DNA of 64,000 nucleotides from Siphonodentalium dalli (Eukaryota; Mollusca; Scaphopoda; Gadilida; Siphonodentaliidae). Below the pieces are notes generated by a model, which worked only from the letters and a program-made list of their open reading frames with translations, made no database searches and was not told the origin of the DNA. A program made the position numbers and the translations under genes. The stretch spans positions 5,199,512-5,263,511 of the forward strand of contig CP136064.1 in assembly GCA_032622095.1 (NCBI GenBank). Reading direction: 5' to 3'. Below are positions 11,023-20,787 of this stretch, piece by piece. Position 1 is the stretch's first letter; every line of letters begins with the position of its first letter.

Positions 11023-11426
11023 TGTTCAGTCAGGGGCGCCGGAAGAGGGGCGCCGGAAGAGGGGGGGCAGAGGGGGCACCTGACCCCCCTGCCCTTGACC
11101 AAGGGGGGCGAGCGGGGGCAGGAAATGCCCTTTTTCTGGAGACAGAAAATGCTTTTTGTGTGTTTAATCTCGTGTTTTTATAGCAAAATGTGACTTTTTT
11201 GGTCCAAATACCACCAATTTCACAAGGAATATAATTTTTTTGTCAATTTTATCACAAAACGGCCATAAAAACTGACAAATACCATTAAAATAGGGATTTT
11301 TGTCACAATGAATTTGTGGTTATTTTCCCGAGTTTGCGGAGAAAATGCCCTTTTTTGCGGAAAAGTGCCCTTTTTGTAGGCTCTGCCCCCCTGCCCTTGG
11401 ATGCTTCCGGCGCCCCTGTGTTCAGT
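11023..11426. mobile_element. Non-autonomous hAT-type element (388 bp), GC-rich ends
   Basis: The inverted ends CAGGGGCGCCGGAAG (11,031) and TTCCGGCGCCCCTG (to 11,418) are flanked by an exact 8-bp repeat TGTTCAGT (11,023-11,030 and 11,419-11,426). The first 14 bp are locally duplicated (GGGGCGCCGGAAGA twice), and G-rich (left) and C-rich (right) runs lie just inside. The 88-codon frame at 10,927-11,193 runs through the left edge and is not a gene. The insertion interrupts a degraded type I cassette (ATAAGAGAATGCATG at its left). Confidence 0.92.
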
Positions 11427-11529
11427 GTTTAGTACTCTTAATTATAGCATGTTTGATGGATATCAACACAAACATATGGGGCACTGTGATGAAATCAATA
11501 GCAATCATGTAGAGTGATTGTGTTCGCAA

Positions 11530-12165
11530 TGTCACCTCGTTCATTCAATTCAACCTCCAGAATGTGAGGCAGTTAATATGTCACCTCGTTCATTCAATTC
11601 AACCTCCAGAATGTGAGGCAGTTAATATGTCACCTCGTTCATTCAATTCAACCTCCAGAATGTGAGGCAGTTAATATGTCACCTCGTTCATTCAATTCAA
11701 CCTCCAGAATGTGAGGCAGTTAATATGTCACCTCGTTCATTCAATTCAACCTCCAGAATGTGAGGCAGTTAATATGTCACCTCGTTCATTCAATTCAACC
11801 TCCAGAATGTGAGGCAGTTAATATGTCACCTCGTTCATTCAATTCAACCTCCAGAATGTGAGGCAGTTAATATGTCACCTCGTTCATTCAATTCAACCTC
11901 CAGAATGTGAGGCAGTTAATATGTCACCTCGTTCATTCAATTCAACCTCCAGAATGTGAGGCAGTTAATATGTCACCTCGTTCATTCAATTCAACCTCCA
12001 GAATGTGAGGCAGTTAATATGTCACCTCGTTCATTCAATTCAAACTCCAGAATGTGAGGCAGTTAATATGTCACCTCGTGCATAAAATTCAACCTCCAGA
12101 ATGTGAGGCAGTTAATATGTCACCTCGTTCATTCAAATCAAACTCCAGAATGTGAGGCAGTTAAT
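11530..12165. repeat. 49-bp satellite array (about 13 copies)
   Basis: Exact period 49 bp: GTCACCTCGTTCATTC at 11,531, 11,580 and 11,678 (two periods). The first ten or so units are identical. Substitutions (AAACTCCAG, GTGCATAAAATTC) occur only in the last three, at the right edge. Confidence 0.97.
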
Positions 12166-13016
12166 TTCAAGACATATTATGGACGTGTGCAGGTGAATGA
12201 AACTGATAAGTTAGTATTCAGGCACAATGACAGCTGGAGGAATGTTTCATTCCACTAACATAGTGGCAAATCTCTAACAAAATGACCGTCCCACTCCATA
12301 GATGTAAATGTATAGAATTACCTCGATTCGGGATGCAACTATTGGCGATAAAGTAACGAAAATGATTTTGCCACCGATAGTCACTGCATTCAATTAATAT
12401 ATAATAATGACTGTCAATTTTGAAATGATATATTTGTGAAAATAACTACTTTGAGCAAGATTATTCTCCATATCTATTTGATCACCCTACCAGAGTGAAT
12501 CACATAACTTTAAGTTCTAGTAACAGAGATATCTCTGATAAAATTCCAGCCAATATTGATATAGGTTATTAGTTTTTATGAAAAAAAAATAGATTGTTGT
12601 TGTAACTCGAAGTCTGGAACCCTGAATGGTTTAAACATATTTATTTGCTCATACATACAAGGTACATATTAAAAAAAGCAAAGAGGATTGGAGGACAAGT
12701 GCTAAACCCTGAATACATCTTTAAATATCTTCTAAATATATTGTACTCACATATCAAATGCACAACAAATGCACAACAGAGATGAAATGTCCAGACTGTG
12801 ATGGAGTAACAGAGATATCGGTGATAAAATTCCTCATGTGACCCGAGCAAATAACCAAGTCCCAGGGATCACGGCATGAATAAATATCACGGAAGTGGAG
12901 AGCCGTGGAGAGACGTGGAGAGCCGTGTTATCAAAGGTATGAGTTTAATCAAGGAAATCTGTGTATTGTTTGCACAGTGTATTTGAGACAATAGAATATC
13001 AACATTGATCCCCTAC
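12166..13016. other. Gene-free stretch with dispersed repeat pieces
   Basis: Includes an inverted copy (about 12,440-12,520) of 10,260-10,345. The pieces TAACTCGAAGTCTGGAA (12,603) and GAGCAAATAAC (12,845) recur in order at 14,738 and 14,800. A short GTGGAGAGCC/GTGGAGAGAC tandem lies near 12,895-12,925. No gene is seen; the 69-codon minus frame at 12,641-12,850 has no motif. Confidence 0.5.
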
Positions 13017-13468
13017 CAAGCCTGAGTTTAGTGTGCCTGTCATTTTCAGAATGAGGTCCCCAGAGGGTGAATTTAGTGATGCTATCCCGCACAGTGTGCT
13101 AGTGTCACCAAAGTCACCCTCTGGGGACCTCATTATGCTTAGGCATTATCTGCTATGGGAGACATAGATTCAGATTGAAGTTTTCTCAAATGGTGAATAT
13201 TGTGATGTACACAGATTGGGAACCTTGATTATGCAATGTGTTGTCTGCCAATTTGGGGATACAGAGAAACTAAACAAGAAAAAGAATCCAAGTTTCTACA
13301 GAAACTTGACAATAAAGAAACTTTCCAGAGAAGATGAGGCCTTAAAGTAGAATGAGGTCCCCAGAGGGTGAATTTAGTGATGCTAGCCCACTATACAAGA
13401 TAGCGTCACTAAATTCACCCTCTGGAGACCTCATTCTGCAAATGACAGGCACACTACACTCAGGCTTG
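13017..13468. mobile_element. MITE family G, best full-length copy (452 bp)
   Basis: The outer inverted ends CAAGCCTGAGTTTAGTGTGC and (right) CACTCAGGCTTG continue inward through CTGTCATTT.CAG into a palindrome at each end: 13,048-13,138 and 13,348-13,440. Each palindrome runs from GAATGAGGTCCCCAGAGGG to its own inverse, so each terminus can fold alone and the two termini can also pair. The unique core (13,140-13,345) includes GAAACTTTCCAGAGAA. No exact target duplication is obvious. Confidence 0.88.
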
Positions 13469-13588
13469 CTGGCCACTGCATTCATGGCTGTATGGCTGTA
13501 GGGGTCTTAATAATCGGGAACAGGATATACAAGCAAATACAAGGCTTTAAAAAATTAAAGGAATCTCAAACATGCCTCAAATAATTGA

Positions 13589-13672
13589 GGACTGCAGGGT
13601 GTGGACTGTGTGGTGTGGACTGTGTGGTGTGGACTGCAGGGTGTGGACTGTGTGGTGTGGACTGCAGGGTGT
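13589..13672. repeat. 14-bp minisatellite (6 copies)
   Basis: GGACTGCAGGGTGT and GGACTGTGTGGTGT types alternate in the order A B B A B A, exactly 14 bp each. Confidence 0.95.
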
Positions 13673-13719
13673 GCGAATGGATTTATATGTGAAATACAAT
13701 TTAATAAAATTCAGAAAAA

Positions 13720-14514
13720 ACTAGAGGTGTGACTGTCCCAATGGGACTACGGATACCCCCCTTTTTTAAAAATACTAAGATGTTTGACATGTCAGTAAAC
13801 ATTTAGTTAAAATAATAAAATAACAGTTCCCATTGCAGGTGTACAACCATAACCCTAATCTTAAACCTATTGACCGAAAATTGTAGGAATAAAAGCTTGG
13901 ACAAAATTATGTATGTTGCGAAAAAAATTCTAAGTCGAAAATGGGGAATAACTCCACACAAAAAATGTCGGACAGACGTCATAATTGCAGGTGCACAGGT
14001 TCCCATGGTACTAAATATCAGTGCCAAGATTAAAAAACATTGACCGAAAAATGTAGGAATAAAAGCTCGGACAAAATTATGCATGTTGCAAAAAAAGTTT
14101 CTAAGTTGAAAAAGGGGGATAACTCCACCAAAAAATGTCGGACAGATGTCATAATCGCAGATGCACAAGTTCCAATGGTACTAAATATCTGTGCCACGTT
14201 TTAAAAAAATTGACCAAAAAATGTAGGAATAAAAGCTCGGACAAAAGTATACATGCTGCGAAAAAATTTTAAGTCGAAAAAGGGGGGATAACTCCAAAAA
14301 AAAAAGTCCGACAGACGTCATAATCGCAGGTGCACAGGTTCCCATGGTGGTTGATGTCTGTGCCAAGTTACACGGAAATTGATCAAAAAACGACTGAGAA
14401 AAACTCCGGACAAATTTGTGTCCACGGACGGACGGACGACGGACGACGGACGACGGACGGACGGACAAGCTGACTCCAGTATACCCCCCCTAACTTCGTT
14501 GCGGGGGGTATAAT
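13720..14514 (+). repeat. Mollusc-style dispersed repeat with internal 170-bp tandem
   Basis: The left edge reads AACTAGAGGTGTGACTGTCC and GGATACCCCCC. The body repeats every 170 bp (AAAAGCTYGGACAAAA at 13,891, 14,061 and 14,231), each unit holding a TCGAAAAAGGGGGATAACTCC-like box and CAGGTGCACAGGTTCCCATGG. The right edge is a CGGACGGACGA tract, then a hairpin CCCCCC-TAACTTCGTTG-CGGGGGG and TATAATAA. The 95- and 121-codon minus frames across it arise from the tandem. The transposition class is not evident. Confidence 0.7.
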
Positions 14515-15007
14515 AAGCTTTAATCTAAAGGCCACCCTGAGGATCAATATGAAGTTCGGTGATTATAGGATGAGGGATGTAGCCTGTAGGGTGTGCCAAA
14601 GTAAATTGTTGACTGATGCACAAAAGGATGATGGATGCCAACCCATGACATACTCGAAGTTGAGCTAAAAATCATAACATTCTGGCAAATATTGCCATTA
14701 AATATAAGAAATTAATTGTTACAAAAAATCTGATGTTGAACGGTAACTCGAAGTCTGGAAACCTGAATATTTTTTATCATGATAAAATTTGTCATAAGAC
14801 ATGAGCAAATAACTGAGTTCTGACTATTCATCCATGGTTTGCATGCAAGACTTGAATAATGAGGTCCCCAGAGAGCAAATTTATTAATGCTATCCCACAC
14901 TATTTCAATTTTTGATTGTTTGGGTCGATTTCTGATAAATCAGGGACTGGATATAGAAACAAATACTATTACAAGGCTGTACAAAATACAAGCTTATATG
15001 ATGCAGG
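14515..15007. other. Gene-free stretch with eroded repeats
   Basis: Contains TAACTCGAAGTCTGGAA and GAGCAAATAAC pieces also present at 12.6-12.9 kb, and a half family G palindrome at about 14,861-14,900 (GAGGTCCCCAGAGAGC). No gene is seen. Confidence 0.5.
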
Positions 15008-15235
15008 TACAGTAATGCTCTAAATAATCGACTCCATAACCACAGCAGAATAATGGGTAATTTTTCAGGATTTAGTTGGAAATATGGCTTGTTGCCATTC
15101 ATCGGAAAGCTCTCAGTGAGCTCTCAGTGAGAGCTTTCCGATGAATGGCAACAAGCCATATTTCCGACTAAATCCTGAAAAGTTACCCATAATTCTGCTG
15201 TGGTTAAGGAGTTGATTATTTAGAGCATTACTGTA
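15008..15235. mobile_element. MITE family P, flanked by 15-bp direct repeat
   Basis: Palindrome from TACAGTAATGCTC to GAGCATTACTGTA with a duplicated centre (GAGCTCTCAGTGAGAGC). Both flanks carry TATATGATGCAGGTA, on the left ending at 15,009 and on the right from 15,234. That is longer than the TA expected for this family. Confidence 0.92.
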
Positions 15236-15257
15236 TATGATGCAGGTATGAGGCCAT

Positions 15258-15355
15258 GCAGAATGAGGTCCCCAAATGTTGAATTTGGTAACGCTAGCCC
15301 GCTGTGCGGGGTAGCGTCACTAAATACACCCTCTGGGGACCTCATTTTGCAAATG
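15258..15355. mobile_element. Solo family G palindrome
   Basis: A single GCAGAATGAGGTCCCC ... GGGGACCTCATTTTGC palindrome, without the outer GCCTGAGTTTAG ends or a second palindrome. Confidence 0.8.
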
Positions 15356-15364
15356 CTGCTTGCA

Positions 15365-16395
15365 TCAATATAAGGTCTGATTCTTTCTGTATATGTGTGG
15401 ATTTAGAACAATTCATCTAATCTCACAGGAATCACTTACCGCTCAATAACAGAATAGAATCATAACAATAAACTCAGCCCTTGAACCAGATCCCATTGGG
15501 GTCGTGGCCCTTTCTGTATATGTGTGGATTCAGAGCGACTCATCTATTTAAAGGGGATCAGTGTGTTCACTGTCAGGAATGAAATACATGTGCAGCTCTA
15601 TAATAGTATAGAATCATAGCATTAGACCCAGACCTTGAACCAGACCCCGGTTGGTTGGTGGCCCTTTCTGTATATGTGTGGATTCAGAGCGACTCATATA
15701 TATAAAGGGGATCAGTGTGTTCCCTGACATGAATGAAATACATGTGCAGCTCTATAATAGTGTAGAATCATAGCTTTAGATTCAGCCCTTGAACCAGACC
15801 ACGGTGGGTCGGTGGCCCTTTCTGTATACTAGTATGTGTCGAATCAGAGCGACTCATCTATATAAAGGGGATCAGTGTGTTCAGTCAGGAATGAAATACA
15901 TGTGCAGCTCTATAATAGTGTAGAATCATAGCTTTAGATTCAGCCCTTGAACCAGACCACGGTGGGTCGGTGGCCCTTTCTGTATATGTGTGGATTCAGA
16001 GCGACTCATCTATATAAAGGGGATCAGTGTGTTCCCTGACATGAATGAAATACAGTTCTATAAGTAGAATAGCATTAGTTTCAGCCGTTTAACTATAATT
16101 TGGGCAGAAATGTGCAAAATACTGTAATTTGCTACAATTTTCTCCATGAAATACCATTCAATTTGCCTGAAATTTACCCAAATTCGATCCAAAATATCTC
16201 CAATTTGCCTCAAAATTGCCCAAATTTTTAGTTTTCAAAAACAAATTTGGGGGGTTGCTGCCCTCCCAGCCACCCCTGGCCCATGAGGTTATGATTCAGA
16301 GCGAATCATCTATGTAAAGGGGGTCAGTGAGTTCCCATTCAGGAATGATGTACCACTCTATTACAGTATGGAATCATAGCATTAGCTGGCATTAG
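15365..16395 (+). repeat. Tandem array, about 154-158-bp unit, interrupted
   Basis: CCCTTTCTGTATATG recurs at 15,508, 15,662, 15,816 and 15,974. Each unit carries GATTCAGAGCGACTCATC, AAAGGGGATCAGTG and AGAATCATAGC boxes. A diverged unit precedes the series (from 15,365) and another follows (16,290-16,395). An unrelated insert lies at about 16,085-16,265, with repeated AATTTGCC/AAATTTGCCTGAAATTT phrases. Confidence 0.9.
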
Positions 16396-16570
16396 GCTAA
16401 ATGGAGGCTGTCAGCTCATATGTCATTAAAAACAGACGAACTCCAAATGAGGCTTACAATGAGATTATACCATACTACCATAAAACAAATGAAACATAAA
16501 GAAGACAGCTGGGAACATAAGAGTCGGTAGTGTATTTAATACCCCCATAACAGACTGACGTGGTGGCAAT

Positions 16571-16790
16571 ATGTAATGCCCTAAGTAATCGACTCCTTAA
16601 CCACATCAGAATTATGGGTAACTTTTCAGGATTTAGTCAGAAATATGGCTTGTTGCCATTCATCGGAAAGCTCTCGGGGAGAGCTTTCCGATGAATGGCA
16701 ACAAGCCATATTTCCGACTAAATCCTGAAAAGTTACCCTGGTGATAATTCTGCTGTGGTTAAGGAGTCGATTACTTAGGGCATTACTGTA
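16571..16790. mobile_element. MITE family P
   Basis: Long palindrome with centre GGAAAGCTCTCGGGGAGAGC. The left tip lacks the CAG trinucleotide (ATATGTAATGCCC) while the right is standard (GGGCATTACTGTA). A 10-bp insertion near 16,737-16,746 disturbs one arm. Confidence 0.9.
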
Positions 16791-17196
16791 TGTCAGGTCT
16801 CCTCGACTTCCTCCAGGGACCCGCTGTCAATTGGAAATTCTTAATTTATGTAAGGAACAATCTGCGGCCTAATGGACCGTTTCTGTGATGACAATTGCAG
16901 ATGCTGGCGATGGATTTTTTTTATGAAATGTCATTTTAAAACAATTCGCGCTAAATCCCCGCGAGAATAATAACTGAGTAAACTACTTCCATAGATCGTG
17001 CCTTAAATTGGATTTTGGTTTTTCTTCATTTCTTATTAACCCATCAAAACTGAAGCCACCAAACCTCTTCGAGAAATACGCAGCATGTGTTCAGGACAGA
17101 GTAGTAATATAATGATGATTGAATAATAATTATCTGCACCAGGTCAGACAGGGATGATATGGAGCCATGGATACAGCATGAACCCTTTGTTTACTG
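16791..17196. other. Gene-free stretch
   Basis: No repeat or gene recognised. The right part (from about 17,190) joins sequence shared with 22,851-23,085. Confidence 0.4.
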
Positions 17197-17211
17197 AATA
17201 TGTCCTGATGA

Positions 17212-17636
17212 TTTAACAGGGTTCCCACTAATTACTGCTATCCAAATTTAAGCACTATTCAAGCACTTTTCATGGACCTCAGTGATAAATTTCAAGGACA
17301 ATTATAGTTGACCATTATATTTTGGCACTATCCTAAAATAGCCTGCAAACATTCTTCCCATATTAGAATTTGTTTTCTTATAATATTGAGAGAAAAAAAC
17401 AGTGTAAGGATTAAATTCTATGAAAATGCGACTCAACGAAAATTATCAGATACATTTTTCATAAGGATTTGAGAGAAATTATTGTTAAAAAATACTCAAT
17501 TTGACTAAATTCAAGCACTTATCAAAGGTGATGGGTGAAAATCAAGTACTATTCAAGGAATAAAATGAATTTAAGCACTTTTCAAGGAATGGTCTGATAT
17601 TCAAGTACTTTTCAAGAGCGTGGGAACCCTGTTTAA
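17212..17636. mobile_element. TIR element CAGGGTTCCCAC with 5-bp TTTAA duplication
   Basis: The element at 17,217-17,631 (415 bp) starts CAGGGTTCCCAC and ends GTGGGAACCCTG. TTTAA flanks it on both sides (17,212-17,216 and 17,632-17,636). The paralogous site at 22,864-22,876 reads GATGA-TTGAA-TATT with no insertion, so the duplication is five bases. The interior repeats AAGCACTTTTCAAGGA-type phrases near both ends. The termini look hAT-like, but a 5-bp duplication is not the hAT norm, so the superfamily is left open. Confidence 0.88.
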
Positions 17637-17820
17637 TATTAGTTCTGCCTCAATCCACAGTTGAACATATTTTATGCATCAAAATCCTGATAATAAAGAA
17701 ACTTTCCAGAGAAAATGAGGCCTAAGAAGAATGAGGTCCCCAGAGGGTGAGTTTAGTGATGCTAGACCGCTATGCAGGATAGCATACTAAATTCACCCCC
17801 TGGGGACCTCATTCTGCTTT
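17637..17820. mobile_element. Family G right half (shared flank with 22.9 kb)
   Basis: AATAAAGAAACTTTCCAGAG, then GAATGAGGTCCCCAGAGGG and its inverse. It corresponds to the right part of the 13,017-13,468 element but lacks the terminal CAAATGACAGGC. The same arrangement continues to the full right end at 22,917-23,085. Confidence 0.8.
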
Positions 17821-18097
17821 TATGTGTAAGCAATATTTGCTAAGTGGGTGTCTGACCAGGTAACACGTTGTCCGAGACGTAGTGAACACCAAACCTGGCA
17901 CACCAGAATGACAAAAACAAGTCAAAGTGAGATGCCGGCAGGTAGACCAGAGGCCTTTTGGAAAAGTCAAATGAGGATAAGAGCAAAAAACGGCTTAAAA
18001 CATATTTGTCAAAAGAATCGTTCACGCAATACTGCTGGACACAAAACACACAGGCTATGTTGCAATGTCTCCTCTACACACACTATGCTTGGCAATA
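17821..18097. other. Gene-free stretch with opposed frames
   Basis: Frames of 105 codons (+, 17,848-18,165) and 69 codons (-, 17,840-18,049) overlap. Neither shows a recognisable domain or signal. Base composition is slightly less AT-rich than the surroundings. Confidence 0.3.
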
Positions 18098-18405
18098 TTT
18101 TAAGTTCCCGTCCAGATGACTCAGTAAGTAAGGCACATGGTACTAAATGGAGGGGACCTCGATGACCCAGTCAGCAAGGCGCACGAACTCCCACGCGGAA
18201 ACCCCGATGTCCCAGTCATCAACGTGTATGACCCTCTTACGGGTTGGATCCCGGTGCCTCAACCGGTAAGGTGCGTGGTATTCTCATGGAAGGACCCGGG
18301 TGATATAATTAGTAAGTCATATACAATATTATGGAGGGGACCCCGGTATCCAATATTACTACGGAGGCGGCCCCGGTGCTTCAACCAGCAAGGCACATGG
18401 CCATA
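18098..18405 (+). repeat. Degenerate GC-rich minisatellite, about 46-bp unit
   Basis: About seven diverged units share GGAGGGGACC-like, CGGTGCCTCAACC/GATGACCCAGTCAGC and AAGGCRCATGG boxes (AAGGCACATGG at 18,132 and 18,390; AAGGCGCACG at 18,176; AAGGTGCGTGG at 18,268). The 89-codon frame at 18,137-18,406 is a by-product of the repetition. Confidence 0.6.
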
Positions 18406-19452
18406 AACCTTAAATTCTTATCTGGTACCCAACATAAATCAGTTTGTGGTGTATCTATGACACAAAGTTTTGTCAGCCACCAAGTAATGTAATTATATAT
18501 ATATTTATAATATCAAATAACATATATGTAGTGGGGTTGTATATAGTCCAAAGCAACCCCGAAACTCAACACTAGGATGTGATACTAACATAAGATAATA
18601 AATTGTTTGTATATTATATTAATAAATGTGTTAAAGTCTATACATATTATAATAATGCCATATAGGCAGTGTGCTTGTTAAAAATAATAACAGGTAGTAA
18701 AGTTCCTCAAAGTAGTAACAGGTAGTAAAGTTCCTCAAAGTAGTAACAGGTAGACTAGTTTATAGAATTTATAGTTAATAAGTGATGGAAAAGTCTAGTT
18801 TATAACTATGCCCTTGTTGTTATCGGGTGGTATCTGAATCCAACGAGATCGCATCGCGCGTATAAATTCCTACATTTTAAATATTTCCGCGCTATCATAT
18901 ATGCGAATCTACATATTAAATATCGGTATACACAAATTATGGCATCCAGGTGAGACATAAAAATCTTCTGCGGAAAACAGACGAACACGGACGGACGGGC
19001 GGACTGAACAAACGGCAGACACGGAATGTCGGCCACAAAACGTTATCCGACATTATATTAAATATGTATTAGCGACTTTTATGTGTCAAGGAGTTGATTG
19101 TATGCGCGACTGGAGCTGGACCGTTGGAGTCCGCAATATTTATAACAACCAACGCTATCCAAATACATGCACACGCACGTGTTTATATGCTTGACACCTG
19201 GGGTCCGGAGCCCCCGTCTTTGTATAAATATGTAAACCATAATATTTATATACTTATTAAAAGATACCAACACTGAAAATTTTAAATTATCGAATTATCC
19301 ACACTATCGTGACAGGTTATTACGTTTACTTGATCAAGTGAGGTCCCGTTGTTTGATCATCGGCAACCATAAGTCCGTATTAAAATAAATAATAAATAAA
19401 CAAATCCTCATGCAACACAGCAGCCCCGGGTCAAAGGCCAAACATGCAGCAA
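18406..19452. other. Gene-free stretch with a 28-bp tandem
   Basis: A 28-bp direct repeat (AACAGGTAGTAAAGTTCCTC at 18,689 and 18,717, partial at 18,745) is the only clear structure. Elsewhere it is AT-rich with TATATATA runs. Frames of 60-76 codons at 18.8-19.3 kb overlap on opposite strands and lack motifs. Confidence 0.5.
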
Positions 19453-20787
19453 GCATCCACCAGTGTTCACGCTGTCGGTAGCCAAATTAGCCAATGGCTA
19501 ATCTTTTTCGAATTTGGCTAATAAAAATTTCATTTGGCTAAACTTTTGGCTAAACTTTTTTTACCCCAAATGTAGACTGAAAGCATGGAGTCAGAAAGCT
19601 AATTAATAAAAGCGCTCAATAGATCGACATTCAAGACGAAGTTAGGTGACGAAAGTATTTCATTATTTTCGTACTTATGAAATATCGTTCCGTAACAAAT
19701 TAGTGTACAGTAAATATATTTTTATTTCCAAATCTAACATAAATTTTGGCAAGTTGGTTTTCAATTCTGTGATATGAACGATCTAGTCCGAAAATATCGA
19801 AACTGGGAATATATTGCCGACTGTACAAAGAGAAACCCGATCGCGGACAGTACAAAGGGAAATCCGATCGACAACTCTATCAACCAAGCGATCACACAGT
19901 GATATGCAATCATCTTTAGTTTTCACAAGACGGACATTCAAAGACGCATGGACATTAAACCGACCGTGGTTGAATCATGACAATGTGAAGAAAGCAATAT
20001 TTTGTAAAGTGTGCATTGACGCTGGTATATAAGCAATTTGTTCGTAACAGGCTGTTTTAATCTGGAGAAAGATTACGTCACTGCACGAAACAGCAAAAGG
20101 TTATTATTTTACATTTAATCCCCTAATCCCCCATTGTCTGTCTGGTCACTCACGGGACTCCCGCACAATGCATGTTTATGATGACATTGTATTTATGACG
20201 GTCGAGGTTTATGAGCACCAAGTGTAAGACAATAGCTTAATCAGCCAAATGTGAATCACGACAGATATTTTGTGGCTATTTGTCGTCAATACCGATACAG
20301 TCAAAATAATATGCATGCTTTTATGACAGATTGTAATTTGATAATGGCGTAACAATATTAAGTTATTAGTTTCCAGATGTCACTTAGATATTTTCGCAAG
20401 GATAAATATTTAATGATTTAAAACAAAATATTGATATAAAACAAACAAAAACAAAATTAAGAAGGACAATCCCGGGTTATCCCCCCCCCCCCAATCACTC
20501 TTTCACATAAAGATTAATAAATTTTTAATAAATGATATATATAAAAATACTTCTAGTTCATAAAAATTATTTAAATTATTGTGTATTTTACCTGTGTCTG
20601 TTAGATTTTACGTTTTAGTCATCAATTGTGAACCGACCAGAAAACGATGATTTAATTTGGCCAAATTTGTTTTTAATTTGGCCAAAAAACATTTGGCTAA
20701 AGTTTTTTTCATTTGGCTATTAAAATTTTCATTTGGCTAAAGTTTTGGCTAAAGTTTTTTTCGGTCCAGCGTGAACACTGGCATCCA
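19453..20787 (+). mobile_element. hAT element (1,319 bp), internally deleted
   Basis: The ends CAGTGTTCACGCTG (19,461) and CAGCGTGAACACTG (to 20,779) are exact inverses. Both flanks carry GCATCCAC (19,453-19,460; 20,780-20,787), an exact 8-bp target duplication. Subterminal TTTGGCTAAA repeats occur near both ends. A transposase N-terminal remnant (19,814-20,032) survives, but no catalytic region is visible, so the element is probably a deletion derivative. Confidence 0.95.
19814..20032 (+). pseudogene. hAT transposase N-terminal zinc-finger remnant
   Basis: Open frame of 72 codons inside the hAT element at 19,461-20,779. Residues about 41-72 read FKDAW...RPWLNHDNVKKAIFCKVC, matching the general pattern of TTF-type zinc fingers that open many hAT transposases (a W-L-x-x-D core, then a K-x-x-x-F-C-x-x-C cysteine pair). 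In this family the finger binds the subterminal repeats. Here the frame stops just after the C-x-x-C pair, and no dimerisation or catalytic part follows within the element. It is probably a relic, though a spliced continuation cannot be excluded. The N-terminal 40 residues, with two near-identical TVQRE phrases, are not recognised. Confidence 0.6.

Noticed and set aside
13803-14468. 121- and 95-codon minus frames with repeated FFATYIILSKLLF phrases
   Set aside because: By-products of the 170-bp internal tandem of a dispersed repeat. No conserved domain.
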